Part shown: positions 7,351 through 13,313 of the stretch, in pieces | Numbering within the stretch: position 1 is the stretch's first letter | How the letters are laid out: the number at the start of each line of letters is the position of its first letter | NCBI GenBank assembly: GCA_018056045.1 | Contig: JAGPGI010000032.1 | Span: forward strand, 1-13,313 | From: Paracoccus sp. (in: a-proteobacteria) | GTDB taxonomy: Bacteria > Pseudomonadota > Alphaproteobacteria > Rhodobacterales > Rhodobacteraceae | Length of the DNA stretch: 13,313 nucleotides | Reading direction: 5' to 3' | Position numbers and translations under genes: made by a program | Notes under the pieces: generated by a model | Told to the model about the DNA's origin: nothing | Seen by the model: only the letters and a program-made list of their open reading frames with translations | Database searches by the model: none

Positions 7351-7374
7351 CCCGGTCGCTTTGCCCCCGGTCGC
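7351..7374. repeat. Short direct repeat, CCCGGTCGC twice
   Basis: The nonamer CCCGGTCGC occurs at 7351-7359 and 7366-7374, in the 155-bp gap between the convergent GNAT and flavoprotein genes. Probably a small local duplication. Nothing else in this gap is recognisable as a gene. Confidence 0.3.
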
Positions 7375-7441
7375 ATGGAAGCGCGCGCGCATTGCCCGGC
7401 ACGACCTCGGCGCTGCGGATCGAGAAATCGAAGACATGCGG

Positions 7442-7475
7442 AAAATCCGGCCCGCCGGGCAGAGGATGCGGGCCG
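7442..7475 (-). terminator. Candidate intrinsic terminator of the flavoprotein gene
   Basis: On the minus strand, 6 bases after the stop codon, CGGCCCGC (7475-7468) and GCGGGCCG (7455-7448) form an 8-bp GC stem with a 12-base loop, followed within two bases by a run of four T. This is a fair match to a Rho-independent terminator with a short U tract. Confidence 0.55.
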
Positions 7476-7481
7476 ATGCCC

Positions 7482-8861
7482 TCAGTTCACATCGGGCAGC
7501 ATCTTGCCCGGGTTCATGATGCCCGTCGGGTCCAGCGCCGCCTTGATCGCCGCCATCACACCAATCGCCGCGCCGTGCTGGGCGCGCATCAGCGGGCGCT
7601 TGCCCACACCGACGCCATGCTCGCCGGTGATGGTGCCGCCAACGGCCAGCGCGCGCTCGGCCATGCGGGTGGCGATGCCCTTGGCAGCAGCCAGTTCCTC
7701 GGCATTGCCCGGCATGATCAGCAGTTGCGAATGGAAATTGCCGTCGCCGACATGGCCGACCATCGGGCCGATCAGACCGGAGGCCTTGATATCGGCGGCG
7801 GCGGCGGCCACGGCGGCGGGCAGATGCGACATCGGCACGCAGACATCCGTCACCACCGACGTGGCGCCCGGGCGCAGCGCAAGGCAGGCGCGATAGGCGC
7901 CGTGGCGCATCTTCCACAGCGCCGCGCGGTCCTCGGGCGTGGTCGCCCAGTCAAAGCCGGTGCCGCCGAAATCGGCCGCAAGCTCGCCGAAGCGTTCGGC
8001 ATCGTCCTTGACCGTTCCGGGCGAGCCGTGGAACTCGACCATCAGATGCGGGCCTTCGGGCAGATGGGTGCCGGCATATTGGTTGAAGGCGCGCGCGGCA
8101 TCGCCATCGACGAATTCGATCCGCGCCATCGGAATGCCCGACTGGATCGTCGCGGTCACGCATTCGACGGCCTGATCCAGCGTCGGGAAGCCGCAGACGG
8201 CCGAAGCGACCTCTTCGGGCTGGCCATGCAGGCGCAGGGTCAGTTCGGTAATGATCCCCAGCGTGCCTTCGGAACCGACGAACAGCCCGGTCAGGTCGTA
8301 ACCCGCGCTGGATTTCGCCGCCCGCGTGCCGGTGCGGATCACGGTGCCGTCGGCCAGCACCACCTCGAGCGCCAGAACATTGTCGCGCATGGTGCCGTAG
8401 CGGACGGCGGTGGTGCCGCTGGCGCGCGTCGCAGCCATGCCGCCAAGGCTGGCATTGGCGCCGGGATCAACCGGGAAGAACAGGCCCGTGGCGCGCAGTT
8501 CCGTGTTCAGCGCCTCGCGCGTGACGCCGGGCTGGATGCTGGCCTGCATGTCCTCGGCCCGGACCTCAAGCACGCGGTCCATCTTCATCAGATCGACGAC
8601 CAGCCCGCCATGGGTGGCCAGCGCGTGCCCCTCGAGCGAGGTGCCGGTGCCCCAGCCGATCACCGGCACGCCATGGGCGTGACAGATCGCGAGCATCTTC
8701 GACACCTCGTCGGTCGAAACGGGCCATGCCACCGCATCGGGCGGCGGCGCAGTGTGAAAGGTCTCGGACTGGCCGTGTAGATCGCGATCGGCCACGCTGG
8801 TCGAGAAGCGCGCGCCCAGAAGCGCGGCAAGGGCGTCCTGCGCCGGAGCGGGAATCGGCAT
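7482..8861 (-). CDS. FAD-linked D-lactate dehydrogenase / glycolate oxidase-type flavoprotein
   Basis: A 459-residue FAD-dependent oxidoreductase of the cytochrome-type D-lactate dehydrogenase and GlcD family, which oxidises D-2-hydroxy acids to 2-oxo acids and passes electrons to the respiratory chain. The N-terminal FAD domain (PCMH type) shows V-I-G-W-G-T-G-T-S-L-E-G-H at about 67-79, then PVDPGANASLGGMAATRASG and S-A-G-Y-D-L-T-G-L-F-V-G-S-E-G-T-L-G. The C-terminal cap carries the metal-binding signature H-V-G-D-G-N-F-H, G-E-H-G-V-G-V-G-K and the terminal DPTGIMNPGKML. No iron-sulfur domain or signal peptide is present. The ATG is preceded by AGGAGA; an upstream in-frame extension is not credible because it runs into the divergent promoter region. 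D-lactate is the best guess; glycolate or 2-hydroxyglutarate cannot be excluded. Confidence 0.93.
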   Translation of the reverse strand: MPIPAPAQDALAALLGARFSTSVADRDLHGQSETFHTAPPPDAVAWPVSTDEVSKMLAICHAHGVPVIGWGTGTSLEGHALATHGGLVVDLMKMDRVLEVRAEDMQASIQPGVTREALNTELRATGLFFPVDPGANASLGGMAATRASGTTAVRYGTMRDNVLALEVVLADGTVIRTGTRAAKSSAGYDLTGLFVGSEGTLGIITELTLRLHGQPEEVASAVCGFPTLDQAVECVTATIQSGIPMARIEFVDGDAARAFNQYAGTHLPEGPHLMVEFHGSPGTVKDDAERFGELAADFGGTGFDWATTPEDRAALWKMRHGAYRACLALRPGATSVVTDVCVPMSHLPAAVAAAAADIKASGLIGPMVGHVGDGNFHSQLLIMPGNAEELAAAKGIATRMAERALAVGGTITGEHGVGVGKRPLMRAQHGAAIGVMAAIKAALDPTGIMNPGKMLPDVN

Positions 8862-8890
8862 GGCGGGTCTCCTGCTGTTGGTTTGGAAAT

Positions 8891-8920
8891 TGCATAGTCC
8901 CGGCCCTGCCCGAAAGGCAA
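8891..8920 (-). promoter_or_regulatory. Weak candidate promoter for the flavoprotein gene
   Basis: On the minus strand: TTGCCT (8920-8915), 18-bp spacer, TATGCA (8896-8891), with a start expected about 20 bases before the ATG. Matches are four and three of six, so this is tentative. It lies in the 104-bp region shared with the divergent ClC gene, for which I see no clear promoter. Confidence 0.3.
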
Positions 8921-8965
8921 GCACGGCGGCTGGACGCAGGCCCGGCTTTGTGGTCCGTTCGGGGT

Positions 8966-10663
8966 ATGACGGGCATGCGGAACGCAACCTCGAAGGGCTG
9001 GGGCCGGCAGGGCTGGCGGCATCTGCGCCGCCATATCGCGCATGGCTGGCAGGTGCTGGTCACGCGCGGTCCCGGTCAGGTCGAGTTCTGGATCATCGCC
9101 CTGCTGATCGGCATTTGCGCGGGGCTGGCGGCGCTGGTCTTCCGGCTGGGAATCGGGGCGCTGCAAACGCTGATCTACGGCACCGACGACATGACCATGG
9201 CCTCGGTCGCGGGGGGCTTGCCGTGGTGGTGGGTGCTGATCGTGCCGATCATCGGCGGGTTTGTCGTCGGGCTGATCCTCGACCGCTTCACCCCGGACGG
9301 GCGGGTGCGCGCGGTCTCGGACGTGATCGAAGGCGCCGCACTCGAGGGCGGCCGGGTCGAGACCCGCGAGGGCTGGGCCTCGGCCGCGGCATCGATCATC
9401 ACGCTGGGCACGGGCGGGTCCTCGGGGCGCGAGGGGCCGGTCGTGCATCTGGCCGGCGTCATCTCGACCTATGTCGCGAACCGCATCAACGCCAGTGCCG
9501 TGACCGGGCGCGAGCTTCTGGGCTGCGCGGTCGCCGGCGCCGTCGCCGCCAGCTTCAACGCCCCCATCGCCGGCGCGCTTTTCGCGCATGAGGTGGTCCT
9601 GCGCCATTTCGCCAGCCGCGCCTTCGCCCCGATCGCGATTGCCGCCGTCGCCGGCACTGTCATCAACCGGCTGCGCTATGGCGGGTTGACCGAATTCGAC
9701 CTGCCCACCACCGGCAACTTTGGCCTCTATATCGAGTTGCCGGCCTTCATGCTGCTGGGGCTGATCTGCGCCCTGGTCGCGGCGGCGATGATGGCCGCGA
9801 TCTTTCGCGCCGAGACCATCGGCAACCGCGTCATGGCCCGCACCGGCTGGCCGCGCTGGCTGCGCCCGACGCTGGCCGGCGCGCTTCTGGGGCTGATCGC
9901 CATCCCATTTCCCCATATCATCGGCGTCGGCTACGAGACAACCGCGGCCGCGCTCAAGGGCAATCTGGACCTGTGGACGGTGGTGATCTTCGCGCTGGTC
10001 AAGGCCTTCGCGGTGGCGATCACGCTGGGCGGGCGCATGGGCGGCGGCGTCTTTTCACCCGCGCTGGTCATGGGCGCGCTGACCGGGCTGGCCTTTGGCA
10101 TCATCGCCACCGCCGTCGCGCCCGAATATTCCGGCAGCCACAGCCTGTATGCGCTGGCCGGCATGGGCGCGGTCGGCGCGGCGGTTCTTGGGGCGCCGAT
10201 CTCGACCGCGATGATCATCTTCGAGATGACCGGCCATTGGCAGACCGGGATCGCGGTGATGACCTCGATCTCGCTGTCTTCGGCGCTGGCGTCGCGGCTG
10301 GTGCATCGCTCGTTCTTCCTGACGCAGCTGGAACGGCGCGGCATCCGCATTGCCGAGGGCCCGCAGGTCTGGCTGCCGCAAAAGATGCGGGTCACGGCGG
10401 TGATGCGGGCCGTGGGCGCGCGCGACGCCCCCTCGCCCGACCTCATGCGCAACATGGTCGCCGCCGGACAGGGCCTTGCCGACAGCACCACGCTGGATCA
10501 GGCGCTGCGCCGCTTTGACGCCGAGAGCGCGGCATTCCTGCCGGTCATCCATGCCGGCGAAAACGAAAGCGCGCCAGAAATCCTTGGCGCGCTTTACCAT
10601 GTCGATGCGCTGCGCGCCCTGAACGCAGCCCTTGCCGCCACCGCGGCCGAGGAACATGGCTGA
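8966..10663 (+). CDS. ClC-family anion channel/transporter with divergent filter
   Basis: A membrane protein of about 565 residues from the ClC chloride channel/antiporter family, with the usual many hydrophobic helices to about residue 460. Clear family marks are G-R-E-G-P at 154-158 with the gating glutamate Glu156, FNAPIAGALF at 197-206, and G-G-V-F-S-P at 360-365. By alignment from memory with E. coli ClcA, the GSGIP filter is replaced by R-A-V-S-D before VIEGA, the internal proton glutamate Glu203 is Val210, and the filter tyrosine Tyr445 is a phenylalanine. The C-terminal 100 residues resemble a shortened CBS-domain region (F-L-P-V-I, G-A-L-Y-H-V-D-A-L). The start is uncertain: ATG at 8966 is used, ATG at 8975 has better spacing to GGGG. 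It is divergent from the flavoprotein gene and ends 5 bp from the convergent DUF808 gene. Confidence 0.92.
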   Translation: MTGMRNATSKGWGRQGWRHLRRHIAHGWQVLVTRGPGQVEFWIIALLIGICAGLAALVFRLGIGALQTLIYGTDDMTMASVAGGLPWWWVLIVPIIGGFVVGLILDRFTPDGRVRAVSDVIEGAALEGGRVETREGWASAAASIITLGTGGSSGREGPVVHLAGVISTYVANRINASAVTGRELLGCAVAGAVAASFNAPIAGALFAHEVVLRHFASRAFAPIAIAAVAGTVINRLRYGGLTEFDLPTTGNFGLYIELPAFMLLGLICALVAAAMMAAIFRAETIGNRVMARTGWPRWLRPTLAGALLGLIAIPFPHIIGVGYETTAAALKGNLDLWTVVIFALVKAFAVAITLGGRMGGGVFSPALVMGALTGLAFGIIATAVAPEYSGSHSLYALAGMGAVGAAVLGAPISTAMIIFEMTGHWQTGIAVMTSISLSSALASRLVHRSFFLTQLERRGIRIAEGPQVWLPQKMRVTAVMRAVGARDAPSPDLMRNMVAAGQGLADSTTLDQALRRFDAESAAFLPVIHAGENESAPEILGALYHVDALRALNAALAATAAEEHG

Positions 10664-10668
10664 AGGGC

Positions 10669-11637
10669 TCAGGCCTTGGCGCCGAACAGCCCCTTGACCG
10701 CCCCGATCACCGGCGAGACGACGTAATTCGCCACCGGGATCAGGATCAGGCCAAGGATCAGCCCGAACACTCCGTCAAAAAAGGCCGTCACCGCCCAGTT
10801 CACCAGCCCGGCCAGTTGCGGCAGCGCATGGGCCGCGGATTCGGCCGCGTGGTGGATCCATTCATAGGGCTGATGCTGGCCCAGCTCGTGCATGCCGTGG
10901 ATGACGATCTGGCCGCCGACCCAGATCATCGCCGCCGTGCCCACCACCGTCAGCACCTTCATGAAAGGCGGCATGAACCGCACGATACCGCGCCCCAGCG
11001 CCCCCAGCGCGCCGCCGCGCTCGGCCAGATGCAGGCCCAGATCGTCGGCCTTGACGACCAGCGCGACGAATCCATAGACCGCCGCAGTGATGCCGATGGC
11101 GACCACGACCAGGATCAGCGCCTTCATCCACAGCGGATCGTCGGCCGGAATGGCGGCCAGCGCGATGGTCATGATTTCCGCCGACAGGATGAAATCGGTC
11201 TTGATCGCGCCCTTGACGCGCTCTTCCTCAAGCCCGGCGCCGCCGTCCTCGGTCACCTCGAGATGCGGGTCGTTGCCATGGTCATGGGCCAGCGCGTGCC
11301 AGACCTTTTCCGCGCCCTCAAAGCACAGATAGGCGCCGCCGATCATCAGCAGGGGCGAGATCGCCCAGGGCGCGAATGCCGACAAAAGCAGCGCGATCGG
11401 CAAGAGGATCACCAGCTTGTTGAACAGCGAGCCGCGCGCGATCTTCATCACGATGGGCACTTCGCGCGCCGCCGAAAAGCCATGGACATATTTCGGCGTC
11501 ACCGCCGCGTCGTCGATCACTGCCCCCGCCGCCTTGGCGCTGGCCTTGACCGCCTGCCCCGCCACGTCATCGACCGAGGCCGCCGCGATCTTGGCAATCC
11601 CCGCCACGTCGTCCAGCAGCGCCAGCAATCCGCTCAT
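10669..11637 (-). CDS. DUF808 family inner-membrane protein (YedI-like)
   Basis: A 322-residue protein matching the DUF808/YedI family, membrane proteins of unknown function. The N-terminal signature [16 protein letters not shown] is followed by the soluble stretch [27 protein letters not shown], then membrane segments. Next come [15 protein letters not shown] and an acidic, soluble loop rich in His, Asp and Glu (about 125-150). Further on are [12 protein letters not shown] and more helices up to the C-terminus. The start ATG fits the family N-terminus, with AAAGGA about 9 bases before it. The gene stands alone, divergent from cobS and tail to tail with the ClC gene. A transport role is possible but not shown. 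Confidence 0.9.
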   Translation of the reverse strand: MSGLLALLDDVAGIAKIAAASVDDVAGQAVKASAKAAGAVIDDAAVTPKYVHGFSAAREVPIVMKIARGSLFNKLVILLPIALLLSAFAPWAISPLLMIGGAYLCFEGAEKVWHALAHDHGNDPHLEVTEDGGAGLEEERVKGAIKTDFILSAEIMTIALAAIPADDPLWMKALILVVVAIGITAAVYGFVALVVKADDLGLHLAERGGALGALGRGIVRFMPPFMKVLTVVGTAAMIWVGGQIVIHGMHELGQHQPYEWIHHAAESAAHALPQLAGLVNWAVTAFFDGVFGLILGLILIPVANYVVSPVIGAVKGLFGAKA

Positions 11638-11652
11638 CTTTGTATGTCCTTT

Positions 11653-11685
11653 GCCGTTTCCGCATCCTCGTTGCCGCAAAACGGC
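11653..11685. promoter_or_regulatory. Inverted repeat between the DUF808 gene and cobS
   Basis: GCCGTTT (11653-11659) and AAACGGC (11679-11685) face each other across 19 bases in the 134-bp region between the divergent DUF808 and cobS genes. A smaller hairpin, GCCG-CAAAA-CGGC, uses the right arm as well. It lies just upstream of the DUF808 start. It may be an operator; no known site is recognised and no clear cobS promoter is seen. Confidence 0.3.
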
Positions 11686-11771
11686 GTTCCGGGCAAGGGT
11701 TTGCGGCCCGCGCGCTTGCACCCGCACGGCGAATCATTCATCAAGCACAGGACAATCGAAAGGGCCGCCCG

Positions 11772-12746
11772 ATGCTGGATCAGAACGCGAAACCGACCGA
11801 GGAAATCGACCTGCGCGAGGTCTTCGGCCTTGACAGCGACATGAAGGTCAAGGGCTTTGCCGAACGATCCGAGCGCGTGCCCGATATCGACAGCACCTAT
11901 AAATTCGATCCCGACACCACCTTGGCGATCCTTGCGGGCTTTGCCTATAACCGCCGGGTGATGATCCAGGGCTATCACGGCACCGGCAAATCGACCCATA
12001 TCGAGCAGGTCGCCGCGCGGCTGAACTGGCCGTGTGTGCGCGTGAACCTGGACAGCCACGTCTCCCGCATCGACCTGATCGGCAAGGACGCGATCAAGCT
12101 GGTCGATGGCAAGCAGGTCACGGTGTTCCACGAAGGCATCCTGCCCTGGGCGCTGCGCAACCCGACCGCCATCGTCTTCGATGAATACGACGCCGGCCGC
12201 GCCGATGTGATGTTCGTCATCCAGCGCGTGCTGGAGGCCGATGGCAAGCTGACGCTGCTGGACCAGAACGAGGTCATTACCCCGAACCCCTATTTCCGGC
12301 TGTTCGCGACCGCCAACACCGTGGGTCTGGGCGACACGACCGGGCTTTACCACGGCACCCAGCAAATCAACCAGGGCCAGATGGACCGCTGGTCGCTGGT
12401 CTCGACGCTGAACTATCTGTCCCATGACGCCGAGGCCGCCATCGTTCTGGCCAAGAACCCGAATTACAACACCGAAAAAGGCCGCAAGGTCATCAACCAG
12501 ATGGTGACGCTGGCCGACCTGACCCGCACGGCCTTCATGCAGGGCGATCTGTCGACGGTCATGTCGCCGCGCACGGTGATCAGCTGGGCGCAGAACGCGC
12601 GCATCTTCGACAACAATATCGGCTATGCGTTCCGCCTGACCTTCCTGAACAAATGCGACGAGCTGGAACGCCAGACCGTCGCCGAGTTCTATCAGCGCCT
12701 GTTCGACGAGGAGCTGCCCGAAAGCGCGGCGGTCAAGGCGGGGTGA
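11772..12746 (+). CDS. cobS: Aerobic cobaltochelatase AAA+ subunit CobS
   Basis: A 324-residue AAA+ ATPase that closely fits CobS, which with CobT drives the CobN-catalysed, ATP-dependent insertion of cobalt into hydrogenobyrinic acid a,c-diamide in aerobic vitamin B12 synthesis in the cytoplasm. Typical N-terminal text is [19 protein letters not shown]. Walker A is G-Y-H-G-T-G-K-S at 67-74, Walker B is I-V-F-D-E-Y-D at 134-140, and the sensor 1 region is F-A-T-A-N-T at 178-183, followed by MDRWS. The C-terminus has S-P-R-T-V-I-S-W-A and [10 protein letters not shown]. The ATG is preceded by AAAGGG about 8 bases upstream. The stop overlaps the start of the next gene (TGATG), so the two are translated together. 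Length agrees with known CobS proteins. Confidence 0.96.
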   Translation: MLDQNAKPTEEIDLREVFGLDSDMKVKGFAERSERVPDIDSTYKFDPDTTLAILAGFAYNRRVMIQGYHGTGKSTHIEQVAARLNWPCVRVNLDSHVSRIDLIGKDAIKLVDGKQVTVFHEGILPWALRNPTAIVFDEYDAGRADVMFVIQRVLEADGKLTLLDQNEVITPNPYFRLFATANTVGLGDTTGLYHGTQQINQGQMDRWSLVSTLNYLSHDAEAAIVLAKNPNYNTEKGRKVINQMVTLADLTRTAFMQGDLSTVMSPRTVISWAQNARIFDNNIGYAFRLTFLNKCDELERQTVAEFYQRLFDEELPESAAVKAG

Positions 12747-13252
12747 TGCGCCGGGCGGCAGCATCCTTTTTGCTGGCGGCGCTTTGCATGGTGCAGGGTG
12801 CCCCTGCCAGGGCAGAGGTCGACCCCAACGTATCCTCGATGCAGCCGCCGAAGCCGGCGCTGATGACCGTGCCCTCGGTCGGGATCACTTACGAGAAGCG
12901 CCCGACCGAGCCGCTGGTCCCGATCGCGCTGGATCGCCGTGGCGGCGATCAGGCATTCGTGCAGATGCGCTGCGCCAGCCTTGTTCAAGCGGTCCAGGCC
13001 CGGACCCCGATGGAGGTCATGAACCCTTTGACAGGCTCGGACCCGACGCGCGGCAAGGCGCTTGAATGGGCGCAAGGCGTGGACACGGAAAAGAGTTTTC
13101 CATTGATCAATACGAACACTACCCCGAGCTACTTTGCCGATTATTTTTATCTGTTCGGATTTGTTCAGGCCAAACAGCACTTCATCGAGGATCGGGTTTA
13201 TCTGCGCGACAAGGCGCTGTGTCTGCCGCTTCTGAAGTATTATGAACAGTGA
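12746..13252 (+). CDS. Small exported protein of unknown function inside the cob operon
   Basis: A 168-residue protein that I do not recognise. The N-terminus is a good Sec signal peptide: MRRAAAS, a hydrophobic core, and a likely cut after A-R-A at residue 23. The mature part begins with a proline-rich stretch and T-V-P-S-V-G-I-T-Y-E-K-R-P. It has two cysteines (in M-R-C-A-S and A-L-C-L-P), which could form a disulfide in the periplasm. Near the C-terminus is an aromatic cluster, S-Y-F-A-D-Y-F-Y-L-F-G-F. No membrane segment, heme motif or metal motif is clear. The ATG overlaps the cobS stop. The stretch 13085-13170 is visibly richer in A and T than the rest of the operon. Position suggests co-expression with cobaltochelatase, but the compartment differs, so a direct role in chelation is doubtful. 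Confidence 0.8.
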   Translation: MRRAAASFLLAALCMVQGAPARAEVDPNVSSMQPPKPALMTVPSVGITYEKRPTEPLVPIALDRRGGDQAFVQMRCASLVQAVQARTPMEVMNPLTGSDPTRGKALEWAQGVDTEKSFPLINTNTTPSYFADYFYLFGFVQAKQHFIEDRVYLRDKALCLPLLKYYEQ

Positions 13253-13297
13253 TGTGACCGCGGGACGGGACGCCGCACGACAAACGGGCTGGACCAG

Positions 13298-13313
13298 ATG
13301 AACAAAACCGACA
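13298..13313 (+). CDS. Start of a gene cut by the right edge, probably cobT
   Basis: An ATG followed by only four full codons, reading M-N-K-T-D, before the window ends. It lies 45 bp after the exported-protein gene on the same strand, with a weak GGA ribosome site a few bases before it. Because cobT normally follows cobS in this group of bacteria, and CobT proteins begin with a similar short polar lead, cobT is the likely identity. The sequence itself is too short to prove it. Confidence 0.4.

Noticed and set aside
7327..7481. Minus-strand fragment reading like G-P-H-P-L-P-G-G-P-D-F-P-H-V-F-D-F, possible gene remnant
   Set aside because: No start codon or ribosome site, a stop just upstream, and no family I recognise; the gap is explained by a terminator and a short repeat.
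6790..7917. Minus-strand open frame spanning the second GNAT gene and the flavoprotein 3' end
   Set aside because: Shadow of two recognised genes; no family features.
8660..9916. Minus-strand open frame of about 400 codons across the flavoprotein/ClC boundary
   Set aside because: It overlaps two well-supported genes and their intergenic region, and the translation is compositionally biased without domain-like text.
11638..11771. Cobalamin riboswitch upstream of cobS
   Set aside because: The 134-bp gap is too short for the usual element and I do not see its conserved B12-box; only simple inverted repeats are present.
1..13313. Mobile elements, CRISPR arrays, tRNA or rRNA genes
   Set aside because: I saw no transposase, integrase, terminal repeats, regularly spaced repeats, or tRNA cloverleaf in any gap; gaps are all under 160 bp and mostly explained.

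Overview
The window is GC-rich and densely coded, with no long gaps. Its gene set is an AspRS of alphaproteobacterial type, CobS of the aerobic cobaltochelatase, a DUF1800/DUF1501 pair, a DUF808 protein and a ClC protein with a divergent filter. This points to a Rhodobacterales alphaproteobacterium, most likely Paracoccus or a close relative. That assignment is inferred from protein style and was not searched. I see no rRNA, tRNA, CRISPR array, insertion sequence, prophage or plasmid gene, so it reads as ordinary chromosome.

Layout. Bases 1-3295 (minus) hold a probable operon read right to left: DUF1800 protein, Tat-exported DUF1501 protein, then a GNAT acetyltransferase cut by the left edge. 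Bases 3436-6693 (minus) hold a GH25 lysozyme-like lipoprotein, an overlapping CPBP-type membrane protein and aspS, which has a candidate promoter of its own. A 132-bp divergent region with several inverted repeats separates the lipoprotein from a second GNAT gene on the plus strand (6826-7326). A D-lactate dehydrogenase/glycolate oxidase-type flavoprotein (7482-8861, minus) is divergent from a ClC family gene (8966-10663, plus). The ClC gene ends 5 bp from the convergent DUF808 gene (10669-11637, minus). At the right end, cobS (11772-12746, plus) is stop-start coupled to a small exported protein of unknown function, followed by the first codons of what is probably cobT.

How the genes relate. 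Only three groupings look functional: the DUF1800-DUF1501 pair (an uncharacterised, presumably exported two-protein unit), the GH25 lipoprotein with the CPBP membrane protein (cell envelope), and cobS with its follower (cobalt insertion in aerobic B12 synthesis). The rest appear to be independent housekeeping or membrane genes. The best candidates for something undescribed are the secreted protein inside the cobaltochelatase operon, the DUF1800/DUF1501 unit, and the ClC protein lacking several canonical ion-coordinating residues. None is proven here.
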